The notes beneath the pieces are model-generated. The model searched no databases. It saw only the letters and a program-made list of their open reading frames with translations, and was not told where the DNA came from. A stretch of DNA of 64,000 bases from Microglena sp. YARC (taxonomy: Eukaryota; Chlorophyta; Chlorophyceae; Chlamydomonadales; Chlamydomonadaceae): assembly GCA_022414725.1 (NCBI GenBank), contig CM039463.1, positions 31,250,019 through 31,314,018 of the forward strand, read 5' to 3'. Shown piece by piece: positions 44,901 through 55,100 of the stretch. Numbering within the stretch: the stretch's first letter is position 1; the number at the start of each line of letters is the position of its first letter. The position numbers and the translations under genes were made by a program.

Positions 44901-46180
44901 TGACAAACTAATTAACTAACTGGATAGTTAACTAATTAAACAAACACTCAAATAAATTAGCAGACGGCAGGCAAGCAGGCAGACGGACAAATAACAACTT
45001 TCCAAAGCCACCAAGGCAAGTGTCAGATAGAAATAGACGACCAGCATGGGCCCTACCCAAGCCGGTCCTCTCTTTCAAATTTCCACATGCCTTTGTGAAA
45101 TAGAACAGTTTTTACCGCCCAGAGACTCCGCTGGTTACACCGGGTGAGGATCCCCAGTACCTCAAGGTTCGGCGTCGACCGAGGCCTTCGGCCCACGCCA
45201 CCTGAGCATGACCCCGCGACATGGGCCGGGCACCTCAGGCTGATAAGGGCTGTCAGATTGTGATTTCTCAGGCTGTTTGCCAGCCTGCCTGTCATGGACA
45301 GCAGTATTACTGGTGATTGATTTAATTATGCTCAAGAGCTCACTTTGGTTTTGGTTGAAAGGATTTTTGCCCCAGGAAGAGGGACCCAGGACACAAACCA
45401 GCGCCCACCAAGGATTCAGAAAGATAGAGAAATTCCTACAGCGATTATTTTAATCATGCTACAAAAAATTAAAAAAGCACACCTTATTAAGAGGAGTGAG
45501 GTTGAGAGAACCAGCCTGGTTGCTTGCGCCGGGGCCAACCACCAAAATCAAGCTACACTGATGGTAGTTGCTTTAATCATGCCAAGATGCCTTACCAAAG
45601 CTGTCGGTGTTGAGACCTGGACATGCCTATACTTGGCCTGAGTTCGAACCCTGTCACACTCCTTAGGTTCTGTGGCTATCACACAGGGGAAAGTATTGTA
45701 GACGGTTTGAAGTTTTTGATGGAACTGCCTCCTTTTGGGTTGCGCTTTCTCAACTCAATTGAAAACGGATATCTACGCACTGCGCCCAGAGGGGGTTTAC
45801 AAAATTGTATAAATCACTAGGCCTTACCCAAGCTGGTGGCCCTCAAGATTTCCATCATGATGACTCGTTTTGGGTTGCGCTTTTGACTCAATTGAAAACG
45901 GAAATCCGCGCTCTGCGCCTGGAGGGGGCTTACAAAATTGCATAAATCACTAGGCCTTACCCAAGCTGGTAGCTCTCAAGGTCTCCATCATGATGTCGAA
46001 GCTCAAAGTGTCTCCATCAGCAGCAGTGACTGTCAAGCACGTTCCGTTAATGGCAACACTCGCGCCCATGGTGATGCCATCAGTCTTCCCCGCAGGGAAG
46101 GTAATGTTTATTTGGGAGAATAGATCTTTGTTATTCACTGCTGCTATCTCGGCCAAGCCCTGGACAATGCCCGTGAACAT
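41953..46180 (-). CDS. ribE: Riboflavin synthase (alpha type), three exons
   Basis: This enzyme dismutates two molecules of 6,7-dimethyl-8-ribityllumazine to riboflavin and 5-amino-6-ribitylaminouracil. The exons are 46180-45961, 44048-43858 and 42183-41953. Their phases agree and give 213 residues, the usual length. The start MFTGIVQG is the classic N-terminus. The first lumazine-binding barrel shows INGTCLTVT and [10 protein letters not shown]; exon 2 gives [16 protein letters not shown]; the second barrel shows [20 protein letters not shown] and [12 protein letters not shown] possible acceptor at 46190 (CCTCCAG) suggests that an upstream exon could add a plastid transit peptide; none was identified. 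Introns of 1.9 and 1.7 kb hold a SINE, a MITE and partial copies of the exon junctions. Confidence 0.93.
42184..42378 (-). repeat. Tandem copy of riboflavin synthase exon 3 start
   Basis: A unit of about 193 bp containing the acceptor and the first 90 bp of exon 3 is repeated directly upstream. The copy (from about 42378) encodes [19 protein letters not shown] and then [10 protein letters not shown], and diverges after that into intron sequence. The true exon continues as [11 protein letters not shown]. Confidence 0.8.
42545..42655 (+). repeat. Dispersed repeat family 6, copy 2 (short)
   Basis: CATCACGAGACACTAAACCG, ATGCAACACGCAGGGTG and GAACAACCCTGTTCCCA correspond to parts of 39505-39715. 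It lies inside riboflavin synthase intron 2. Confidence 0.5.
42650..43015. repeat. Tandem repeat of about 38-42 bp
   Basis: CAGCGGACTTCTCCTGAATC plus AACCAACCATCAACCAAC is repeated about nine times. It lies in riboflavin synthase intron 2. No clear relation to the flanking exons is visible. Confidence 0.9.
43290..43857 (-). repeat. Partial copies of riboflavin synthase exon 2 end
   Basis: Two larger copies (about 43300-43385 and 43680-43772) encode [21 protein letters not shown] and [21 protein letters not shown] (partial lengths), against [20 protein letters not shown] in the true exon. Several 38-40-bp fragments (ATCCTTGCCAAGGCAGTTTG) follow directly after the true donor. In the larger copies the donor GT is GC (AAG|GCAG). 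Confidence 0.75.
43466..43674 (+). mobile_element. tRNA-derived SINE, copy 2
   Basis: The tRNA-like head has an A box TGGTCTAGTGG (43484-43494) and a B box GGTTCAATACC (43528-43538), 33 nt apart. A D-arm (TGGT/ACCA) is visible and a partial acceptor pairing GCCCGTT with GACGGCC. The body matches copy 1 on the minus strand at 36796-36971 (GGTAGCTTGTCCAGTC, GGTTCCCTTAATACCACAC). It sits inside riboflavin synthase intron 2, antisense to the gene. A functional tRNA is less likely because the acceptor stem is spaced too far from the D-arm. Confidence 0.7.
44289..44463 (-). mobile_element. MITE family 1, copy c
   Basis: It begins TCCCTGGGCATATCAT and ends ATTGCCATTCCCCA, inverted relative to copy a. 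The AGACTGCCGGCATCAT marker is present. It is inside riboflavin synthase intron 1. Confidence 0.7.
45457..45560. repeat. Dispersed repeat, copy 2 (partner at 30436-30560)
   Basis: AGCACACCTTATTAAGAGG, GTGAGGTTGAGAGAACCAGC and GCCGGGGCCAACCACCAAA match copy 1. It is intronic. Confidence 0.6.
45740..45993 (-). repeat. Tandem duplicate of riboflavin synthase exon 1 / donor junction
   Basis: Two units of 133 bp each contain the last 33 bp of exon 1, the donor GG|GTAAGG and about 100 bp of intron. The true donor is at 45955-45960 and its copy at 45822-45827. Both keep CCAAGCTGG and GTAAGG on the minus strand. Confidence 0.85.
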
Positions 46181-46259
46181 GTTGCAGACCTGGAGGTATC
46201 AACGGAAGAGGGGGGCAGGTTAGGCAAGGTGGGGTTGGGGTGGGGTTGGGGGGGAGGTA

Positions 46260-46420
46260 ATGAATACACCTTATACTTGGAACTGCAGCTCAGCACCTGG
46301 GTCCAAGAGTTGAGGTGCAAGAATGGAGGTCTAAGAGTTGAAGTACAAGAACTGAGGTACAAGAGTTGAGGTACAAGAGTTGAGGTGCAAGAGTTGAGGT
46401 ACAAGGGATGAGGTGCAAGT
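46260..46420. repeat. 17-bp tandem repeat
   Basis: AGAGTTGAGGTGCAAGA-type units are repeated about eight times, upstream of the riboflavin synthase start. Confidence 0.8.
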
Positions 46421-46489
46421 GCGTGGCCATGGGCTCAGAATAGGACCGACGAAGCTAGACAAATAAGGCCGCATGCATGGGGATGTTGA

Positions 46490-46494
46490 AGGCT

Positions 46495-46532
<38 letters not shown>

Positions 46533-46640
46533 AATGATGATTACATTTTTCTGGTGCCCTACTGGACTCCGAAGGCCCTACATTGCCCGTGGCCTGATGG
46601 AGTCAAGGGGGACTTGTGGACATTGATAGTGTACCCCTTT
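46490..46640 (+). repeat. GAT-tract element, copy 2
   Basis: A (GAT)n run is followed by TACATTTTTCTGGTGCCCTA, CTGGACTCCGAAGG and GAGTCAAGGGGGACTTGTG. It matches the element at the right edge of the window (63905-64000). Confidence 0.75.
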
Positions 46641-46689
46641 CTGAACCCCATCTGTTTACTGAAAAGTTTCCACGAGGTTGTGCACTTAA

Positions 46690-46872
46690 ATCCATACAGA
46701 ATCGTGATTCAAGCACGCCATGAGGAAAGTCAAATAAACAGTTAGGAAGTAGCACGTTCAAGGCAGCCATGTCGTTGGACAGAGAGCATGCCATAAGAGA
46801 AATCGTGTACATCAGTGTGCCAAAGGCACACACATCCAGTCCAGCCATATCTATGAGCAAAGAGCACGTCAT
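46690..46872 (-). pseudogene. Possible protein-kinase subdomain IX fragment
   Basis: The minus strand encodes GLDVCAFGTLMYTI, which resembles the D-V-x-x-F-G-x-L-x-x-E/x-I stretch of protein kinase subdomain IX. It is preceded by CTCATAG, a possible acceptor. A partial tandem duplicate follows (ATGGCATGCTCTCTGTCCAA against ATGACGTGCTCTTTGCTCAT). No other kinase motif was found nearby, so this may be an exon of an unresolved gene, a relic, or a chance match. Confidence 0.25.
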
Positions 46873-46925
46873 CAGATCAATCGTGCAAATCAGTTTGCCA
46901 TGGGCTTGTCCAGTTCAGGTATACA

Positions 46926-46926
46926 T

Positions 46927-46965
<39 letters not shown>
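46926..46965. repeat. (GAT)n microsatellite
   Basis: About twelve uninterrupted ATG/GAT triplets lie just before foldback family 2 copy c. Confidence 0.95.
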
Positions 46966-46973
46966 GTAACCAT

Positions 46974-47170
46974 AGCTTTCCTTTTCAGCAACAAGCAGCA
47001 GGTTTTAGGCAGCTCCCTGAGCCAGCCACTGGGCTAAGCCCCAATATTTCAACAGTTCTTAAAAGCAGATTCTGTCAGCTTTGAGATGCACAGTGTTCCC
47101 ATAGGTTTGGCTGGATAGCAAGCCAGGGGAGCTGCCTAGAAGCTGCTGCTGGTAGCTGAATAGAAAAGCT
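46974..47170 (+). mobile_element. Foldback family 2, copy c
   Basis: AGCTTTCCTTTTCAGC pairs with GCTGAATAGAAAAGCT. The interior has GGCAGCTCCCTGAGCCAGCC and GGGGAGCTGCCTAGAAGCTG. Confidence 0.7.
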
Positions 47171-47184
47171 ATAATGCTACCATC

Positions 47185-47225
47185 ATCCTGGTGCCCTAAA
47201 AGACTCCATATATGCCCGCGAAAGA
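47185..47225 (+). repeat. TGGTGCCC..GACTCC element, copy 3 (short)
   Basis: CATCCTGGTGCCCTAAAAGA then CTCCATATATGCCCGCG matches the start of copies 2 and 4. Confidence 0.5.
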
Positions 47226-48058
47226 GGATATAGGGGTGTGGGTCGGATGCCGGGTAGCGGCTCTGGACATGGGTGGCATGCATGGGCGCAAGTGTATGGG
47301 CATTGCAGGGGCCGCACGAGGCCCAAGGAGGCGAAAGTATGCATCAGCGTGGAGCAGACCTGGAGGTGCCGGCGAGAGCGATGATTTGGAAGCGATCGGC
47401 GGAAAGGAGTGCGGGAGATGCGCGGAGCAGCTACTCGAGACTGGAGAGTCTGCATCAAAGGATAAGTAGGGGGAAATAGTTCTGGTTGGGTGGTAGCGTT
47501 GTGAGAAGCGGGATGAGGTTAGCATAGATAGGCGAGGGTGTGACAGAAACGCAGGATGAGGTTAGGGGGGCCTTTAGGACTGGATTTTCCAAGGGTCGGC
47601 CCACGCCACGTGTCGCGACCGATCACGACTCGGATCGTTCTGTCGTCTCATCCAGCGACTTGTTTAGAGTCTTATCTGATGTAACCCGGGATGCTGGGTC
47701 GAGGCCGGAGCCGTGGACTACATGACTGAGGTTAGATCAGGCTTCAAGGGTACATCCAGTGAAAGGGATTACTGATTTATTCATACAAAATTTTCACCCC
47801 AGGAAGAGTGATCCCGTAGACAAAACAGCGCCAGACTGATCAGGTTCCCTTATACCAGGGTATATCTAGCAAATTCATTGAGGAATACTGTACGATCACC
47901 GTGATCCCAGGCGCCCAAAGTAGAAAAGCAGCGCAAGTGTGAACCAGCCATGAGGGCCACTACCGAGGTTTTTTCTGTTCACAACATAAAAAATGAAAAC
48001 ACCATGTTCTGTAGGTAGGATCACAAATGGGATAGATTTGTTTCCTGGGTTTTATACC
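47226..48058. other. No gene recognised
   Basis: Short frames on both strands have no domain. AACAGCGCCAGACTGATC near 47825 resembles CCAGCGCCCACCAAGGATTC near 45400, so part of this is dispersed repeat. Confidence 0.35.
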
Positions 48059-48256
48059 TGTTCCTTTTTCGGGCTACTCATGGCAGCTTTCAGTCAGCTC
48101 CATTGGCCAGCCACTGCGTCAATCCCACAGCTTTCAGCTGTATTATAATGCATATCATGTCAGCTTCCAGACACACTACCTAGCTTCAGGTTAGGCCCAA
48201 GGATGCAGAAAGTGAGCTGCCTAGAAGCTGCTATGTTAAGGCCCCAAAATAAACAG
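48059..48256 (+). mobile_element. Foldback family 2, copy d
   Basis: CTGTTCCTTTTTCGGGCTAC at the left; GAGCTGCCTAGAAGCTGC and CCCCAAAATAAACAGT at the right. The right end is more degraded than in copy b. Confidence 0.65.
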
Positions 48257-48279
48257 TGGTTTCTAGATCATGTGTTGGA

Positions 48280-48830
48280 GCACATGAGGTTTATTTTAAA
48301 TGTAGGAGTAAATATAGGGCATATCAGGATCCTTGGATATAGATGATATGTATGAGCACGTAAGGGGTAGATCAGGAGCCTGGGGTTTATAATATATGTA
48401 GGAGGAAATTAAGGGCATGCCAGGATCCTTGAATATATATGATATGTATGAGCACTTAAGGGATAGATCAGGATCCTTGGATATAAATGAGATGTTTGAG
48501 CACGTAAGGGATATATCAAGCTCCTGGGGTTTAGATCATATGTAGGAGGAAATAAAGGGCATACCAGGATCCTTGAACATATATGATATGTATGAGCACA
48601 TAAGGGATAGATAAAGCCCCTGGGGTTCAGATCATATGTAGGAGCAAATAAAGGGCACATCAGGGTCCTTGGATATAGATGATATGCATGAGCACTTCAG
48701 GGGCAGATCAGGATACTGGGATATATATGATATGTAGGAGCAAATAAAGGGCAGATCAGGATTCTGGTGAATCGTTATATAGATAATACGTAGGAGCACG
48801 TAAGGGGTAGATTAGGATCCTAGGGTTTGG
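48280..48830. repeat. Degenerate tandem repeat of about 60/120 bp
   Basis: ATATGATATGTATGAGCACG, TAAGGGATAGATCAGGATCC and GTAGGAGCAAATAAAGGGCA alternate in about eight or nine units. Confidence 0.85.
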
Positions 48831-49095
48831 AATATGAAAGATTTTCGCCTAGGAAAGGGTGGGTCTCTGTACGCTAGCCCTTGCCTCAAAGGATTAGATG
48901 TGATCGGTAGTTCCAAAACATGTACTGTGGGGACGTGCGTACAAGTTGTATACGTGTCCCAAATGTACAAAATGTAAGCATGCATCACTGTACACAGTGT
49001 ATGCATGCATCCTAGGAGATGTAGAGCCCCTTCATGTCAAGTTGGGCTCGGTCGCAATGTGGGTTTGTTTGGTTTATATTTTCCTCATGCTTATG

Positions 49096-49168
49096 CACGG
49101 ACGGACAAACGGACAACGCAGTGACCCTAAGGGCTCCCACCTCCCAGAGAGGGGGCTCCGCCAAAAAG
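49096..49168 (+). mobile_element. MITE family 3, copy c (partial)
   Basis: It has ACGGACGGACAAACGGACAA, GGCTCCCACCTCCCAGAGAG and the end GGGGGCTCCGCCAAAAAG. The other end is missing. Confidence 0.55.
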
Positions 49169-49546
49169 CAGCCCTCTGATCTTTAATAAAACCAGGAAGT
49201 CGAGCATCAAATAAACAGACACTGGCGATTGCTCCACAGGGAACAGCCATTACGACGGGTATACATAAAAGTGCAACAAGTTATGTTTTAAGTCAATGTA
49301 ATTACACAGACAATAATATTGTAAGGGATAGGGTGAGTGTGTGCCAGTCTTCTGCATAGAGTGAGAACATAAAAAAATCATGAGCCATACATATGATAAG
49401 CGTGGAAGTATGTTGTGTTGTGTTGTGCTATGTTAAGCTGTGTTGCGTTGTGCTTTGCTTTGCTGTGCTGTGACGAGTGTTGGACAAAAGGGTGAGTTTG
49501 GGTTTGACTGTGTAAGAGGGTTGGGGATGTAGGCTGGGGTTGGAGG

Positions 49547-49549
49547 TTG

Positions 49550-49647
<98 letters not shown>
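49547..49647. repeat. (TG)n followed by 57 consecutive G
   Basis: A TG run of about 40 bp passes directly into an uninterrupted G run at 49591-49647. Such a run is very hard to sequence, and its length should be treated as approximate. Confidence 0.9.
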
Positions 49648-49648
<1 letters not shown>

Positions 49649-49726
49649 TCGAAGCATTATAGACTCGGATAGTCTAATGCGAGGGCAATAAGTATCTTAA
49701 TTGGGCGCACAGCAGGACATGTGGGC

Positions 49727-49880
49727 AGGGAACGGCAATATAATATCATGTCATCAAATGATATCATGCCGGCAGTCTGACTAGGCTAACATTTATATAA
49801 AATATCATATGATGCAATTTATATGATATCATAAGATATCATATTTGCCTTAGGTCAACATCATATGATACTGGTCCCTA
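49727..49880 (+). mobile_element. MITE family 1, copy d
   Basis: AGGGAACGGCAATA at the start and ATGATACTGGTCCCTA at the end; the marker GCCGGCAGTCTGACTAGGC is intact. Confidence 0.8.
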
Positions 49881-51289
49881 ACTGTGAGTGTGGGATCAAT
49901 CTGTACATAGCATGGACGGGGTTAAGGGGTGCAGTCTACATGAAGGAAACCAAGCAAAGCAGATGACAAATTAACGCGATTCTTCATAGCAAGCGTGGTG
50001 ATAGTGGTTGCGAAAAAGGGAGGGCAAGGTCGAGCATCATGGATTCATGGCCTCGTGAGCTTCGCGGATCTGACATTGTTCGTGGCTCTGGCCTGATCTC
50101 GTTCACTGTGGCATTATGTGGGTTGCGCCATGGCGCATGGGGATTTGGGCACATTCAAGATAGTGAGGTTATTGCGGTCATTAGTGTTGGATACTTCTGA
50201 AGGCAACTCGTGCAATATAGATATAGCCCACCTTGCTGACCCGATCTATGGTCTGGCGGAATGAGAAGATCTAGGCGTCAAACGACGAGAAAGTGCGAGG
50301 TGCTCTGGGGACAGATTCCGAATAATTCAGAAGTGAAGTAGTCTTGGGAAAACGGAAGCAAGGACGGAGCAAGGACGGGGCAAGCAATAAAAATGAGTTG
50401 TAGGTCTTACACAGCTGCGATTTCGCCTTCAGGATTTGTATGTGGCTGCGGCACGGGGAGAACTTTGTGGAAGGGAATTATCTGCGCAGAAGCTTGATGT
50501 GTTCGGGTCCCATTCCACAGAACAGCTGAGGGGGCTGGAAGGATCAAAGGAACCGGACGCCACCCTGTCAACACCTGCTGTCAACTGCCCTGTCAAGTGA
50601 CGGAAGTTTGGGAGGACGTAGGAGAGGATGGGAGGACTTGGGAGGACAAGAGTGGGACTGAGCGAACGATCACTATGATGTCATGGTTGCCACCTTGCCA
50701 AGGTGACTGTGACAGACTGTGACAGTGACTGGGCCGTCTTCGTCTTTTTCAATTAATCACTTGTCTTAGAAAGCTCTCTTCATAGTCCACCTTGACCCGT
50801 GATTTCGAGCACGAATGTAGCAGACGGGCAACGAGAACGCGAAGGCCGCAATTTGCGGCACGATAGGTGTGCTTAAGTGACAGCAGAAGGGATCTGTACC
50901 GAAGGAGGCAAGCCACCGGGGCAGGCGGGGGTAGGCTCGGGTAGGCCCGGGTGGGCCTAGGAGTGTGGGACGGTTGTCGGAAGGGCACAGCCAAACTCTA
51001 AATCGTCCTTGGCTTGATAAATTTTGCAGTACCCTTGAACAGCCCTGTGTCGGTTTGTACTTTGTAGGCCCTAAAGTCAAAGCGACTTGCACTCTTGTTA
51101 CTGTTAATGTCAATGCTTCAGACTCCCGGTATGATCGGCTTCCAAAAGTGCCCACACAGTTACGCAAAATCCGTTTATTTGTTGTAATGTGTCGTAGCCA
51201 GGACTCAGAAGAAAATACTTATTCGGCGCAGATGGCTTAATGGGTTTCAAAATAATGATTACAAGCTAAAATAATGTAAGGGCATTCTT
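49881..51289. other. No gene recognised
   Basis: The sequence is largely unique. The longest frame (minus, 51167-50766) has no domain. GCAGTACCCTTGAACAGCCC near 51025 is a fragment of the repeat seen at 33.5-34.0 kb. Confidence 0.35.
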
Positions 51290-51365
51290 TGATTTCGATT
51301 AATTATGTAACTGCCAAAGACGGCTTGCAGCCTTAAAAGCTGGAGCTATGTAACCAAGTTCCAAG
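51290..51365 (+). repeat. Dispersed repeat with GCTATGTAACCAAG end, copy 2
   Basis: AACTGCCAAAGACGGCTTGC and GGAGCTATGTAACCAAGTTC match the copies at 33105 and 60570. Confidence 0.6.
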
Positions 51366-51776
51366 TACATGTATTCATTGCAAGCTAGGGGCACGGAGAT
51401 ATCGTTGAAATATCCTCACCCATGTGATTGATTCCTGTACTCATGAACGCGGTGCAGTACTGGTAATTCATACCCTCGTCTAATCCTCCCATAATCGGTG
51501 AGCAGCCTCAAGGCTGTCATACCATGCGACCAAACCAATATAAATAATTGCAATCTAGGAAGGTTCCAGGGGGGAACTGGGGTCATAAGTTGCGCCACAA
51601 CCCAAACGGAGCCAGAGGGCTCCCGTAGGCTACACATACCGTATATGGGGCTTACGTGGGTGGTGTCTATATATGCATCCTTCTCTTCAGGTGTACCTCT
51701 CTGGGTAGCCAAGCCAAACCAACTATATTCACATTTGCCAATGTCTAACCCCCATCAGTCCCATCCCCTTGCTCAG
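51366..51776. other. No gene resolved
   Basis: A minus-strand stretch near 51500-51420 encodes MGGLDEGMNYQYCTAFMSTG and ends near a possible donor CACATGG|GTGAGG. It could be an exon, but no partner exon or family was identified. Confidence 0.2.
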
Positions 51777-51976
51777 ACTGTTTCATTTCAGGGCTGCGCA
51801 TAGCAGCTTCTAGACAGCTCCCTTTCCCTGTCCTTGGGCCAAACCTGGAGCTAGCTAGCACGTATGAACGCTGACATGTCAAGCATTCCAATGCAGCTGC
51901 AAGCTTTGGGTTTGATCCAGTGGCTGGCTAATGGGGCTGGCGGGAAGCTGACTTGAGTAGCCCAAAACAGAAACAG
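51777..51976 (+). mobile_element. Foldback family 2, copy e
   Basis: ACTGTTTCATTTCAGGGCTG at the left; GAGTAGCCCAAAACAGAAAC at the right. It has the subfamily interior CTTGGGCCAAACCTGGAGCTAG, shared with copy f. Confidence 0.7.
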
Positions 51977-52004
51977 AGCAAGTGCCACATGCTGACGCGT
52001 ATCC

Positions 52005-52180
52005 CATCCAGGGTTCTTCAGGAGGACCCCCAGCTCTGCTGCCTGAGACGCAACCAACTGTATAGCCTGCGCCGTTGCAACGGACCCTTCCCTCTGGTCA
52101 ACAGACCCTCCCCAAGTTGTGTCTGCGACGGAGGACGCAGCATCATGAACAACCCTGATCCCACCCAGTATGCCCATCCC
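52005..52180 (+). repeat. Dispersed repeat family 6, copy 3
   Basis: TTCAGGAGGACCCCCAGCTC, GAGACGCAACCAACTG, GCAACGGACCCTTCC and GACGCAGCATCATGAACAACC. It ends about 10 bp before the SCYL1 stop codon and may form part of its 3' UTR. Confidence 0.7.
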
Positions 52181-52190
52181 CAGCACCCCC

Positions 52191-55100
52191 CTAGTCTTGT
52201 GCCTTCTTCGCTCCCAGTTTTGAGACACCAAGCCTCATTGGCTTGGAGGCAGCCTTTGGCTTGGCTGCCGCATCGGCATTCCTCGAGGCAACCCGTGCAG
52301 CCGCCGCCTGCCTCCTAGCAGCTGCTGCAGCCTCGGTGGCTGCCTTGTCTGACTTCACAACAGCTTCAGCAGGCACAAGGTCCTCCAAACCCTCCCAACC
52401 TCCCCCACCAGATCCCCCCCCTCCAGCACTACCTAGGTCATCAGCATCGTCATCACCCCACCCATCGGATGCTGGAGCAGGCTTGGGCTTGGGCTTAGGC
52501 TTGGGCTTTGATGCTGCCGCTTGCAGACGGTTGCGTGCTTGAATCTCCTGCTCATCCTCCTGCATTGTAGAAATCCATGAGCGGGTGAAGTGAGAAAGAA
52601 GCTAGATTTGCATTGCAGGGGTTCATGGGCGGAATAAGTGCCAAAGAAGAGTTGAACATGAATACATGATAGCTAATGAGAGCAAAAAAAAGCCAACCTC
52701 ATCCAGTCCTACTGATCTATTGGAGCCTAGCCAAGCCACATCCAGTCTTACTGATCTATTGGAGCCAAGCCAAGCCACATCCAGTCCTTCTGGTCTATTG
52801 GAGCCAAGCCAAGCCACATTCAGTCCTCCTAATATATTGGAGCCAAGCCAAGCCAGATCCAGTCCTTCTGATCTATTAGAGAGCTTTCCTTTGAAGAGTC
52901 TATGGGCTGGTCCCTTGCACTTCGAGCAGCCATATGACTATAAGCAAAAATCACATTGTTTTGACATTTACTACCTGAGAGTGTCCCTAGTGATCTTTGA
53001 GAATAATCTCCAATCTCTCCATCGGAAATTGAGAATACCAATACTAAGTATGCAGAAGTGACTGCATGCCCAGGGAATGTCTGCTGGGGCAGCACTTGCC
53101 GAAGAGCACACCTGAAAATCATCGTCATCCATACCTTAATTCCAACCGTCTTCGCACACAGACCACCACCACACACAAACACACACACCTGAAAATCATC
53201 GTCACCCATATCTTCATTCCAACCATCTGCGGCTCCGGTGGTGGATTCCTCCACATCCCACCCGCTGTTCACCTTGCTGGCCACAGGCTCTGGCTTTTGC
53301 TGCTGCCTAGGAGGGGCCATAGAGGGTGGGTTGCCGGGACCTCCAGAAGTGGTCGAGCCGCCAGCTGCCAATGTAGCGGCCGAGCTGGAGGCCCCGATCA
53401 AGTTTGATACAGCCCATGTCATGAGACCTCCAGCTACGTCAAGAGTGGGTGAGGCAAGCAACACGTCAGTCGGCTGAGTTGAAGGTTGCGACTTTTAAAT
53501 GCAGGTGAGGGCTTCCAGTGAGAGGCAAGTGAGTAGGGAAAGGCAATATGATGCCGGCAGTCTGACTAGGCTAAAGTTACCATTTATATACAATATCATA
53601 TGATGCTGTTTGTATGATATCATATGATATCATACTCACCTTTGGTCAACATTATATGATATGCCGGTCCATACGAGTGAGCAGTATTGCGCGGCCACTG
53701 GGAAATCTAGTGAGTGATGTTAGAACAGTGATGATTGTTGAGAATACTGAAGTGCACTTCAATGGGTGGCTATGATTCAGTACGGTAGTAGTGAATGCTG
53801 ATGTAACAGCAACAAGGCTGACCTCCCTTATCCTATGTCCCTTGTACTCGCCTGTTCGGAGTGAACACCAAGGCCGGACGATGAATTCACTTAATTCTCA
53901 TGTGGCAGATGCCACTGGGGCATCCAATTTTAGCTGGATACGCGTCCAGACTGCCTACACCCAGGTGGTAGCATTTCATTCTCTGGAGTGTCGTGCAGTA
54001 GTGTTCAAGCAACCCACTTTGACTCTGCCTGCAAACGGTAGGTCGTCTGAAGGCTGATAGACTATGAAAGTAAACAAATTAAAATTCTCTTCCACACACA
54101 GTAGCCATGCACACTGGGGTTCCATTGCAGCCGGCCCTAGTAGTCCAACACCTTGATGGTGCGATTGACTGAACCTGACAGCACCAAGCCCTTCCTACCC
54201 AACCCAACAAAATGACCCAACCAACACTACACCCCAACACACACCTGAATGTGCGTAGACGGTCTTTGCAAGCACACTGTCTCACCTACGGTTGGAGCAC
54301 CAGCTACTGACTGTGCAGCGGTTAATTCTCCCGAGACGTTTGCTGAAGGTGCAGCCGCCACCGGCACTGCCTCAGCAGCCCGCAGCTTGTCAGCCTCCTT
54401 TAATGTCTTGGTGAATGTTTCCAAGCACTGGAGGGCAGCAGCCCTCACCTCTCCAACAGGGTCTATCGTCAGAGGGGCAACACCTGGCAGGATGCGCATA
54501 GCGGCATCCTCGGCAGTGTGGTACTGTTTTGTGGCTACCATCGCCTTCAAACCAGCGATTTTAGCAGGAGGGAATGGGTCCTTAAGGGCCCGAGTGAAGG
54601 CATTGAGCAACACGCGCTTGCATGTCGCGTCCCCAAGGTACTTAGCAATGTTCCCCAGGAGCACAGTGGTGTTGGCTCGAATGGAGGGCTCCTCATCAAC
54701 CTGCAACTTGGATAGGTGCTTCAGAATATTCTGCACCATGGTTTTGTTTGACAACTTGGGTGCCAGTGTAAGCACGCTCTTTAGAGTCAGCTCCCTAATG
54801 TACGCATTGCCATCGCTGAAGCCACTTTGGAGATGGGGAAAGATTTGCTCCTCCACCGTCTTGTTCGTCAGGTGTTGACCAAATGTGTCTAGGCCCTCTA
54901 GGAGGCTGCGACGCAAGCCACGGTCTGGGGACTGGAACAGCTTGGAAAGGCTGGGCACTACACGTGTTGTAAACTCCTCGGTATCAAGCTGGTTGCCGAT
55001 GATGAGCAAGGATCCAACAGCATGAGAGGGTGCACCACCGTACTCTAGAGCGGAGGACAAGAGGGGCAAGATCTTGCGAATGGCCACTGCAGTGGGGATG

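Noticed and set aside
52191..52565. Ala/Lys/Pro-rich frame on its own as low-complexity noise
   Set aside because: Its acceptor phase joins exon 4 of SCYL1 and its end matches the SCYL1 C-terminus, so it was kept as exon 5.
54249..54878. 209-codon plus-strand frame opposite SCYL1 exon 3
   Set aside because: It is the antisense shadow of the HEAT-repeat coding sequence and has no domain of its own.
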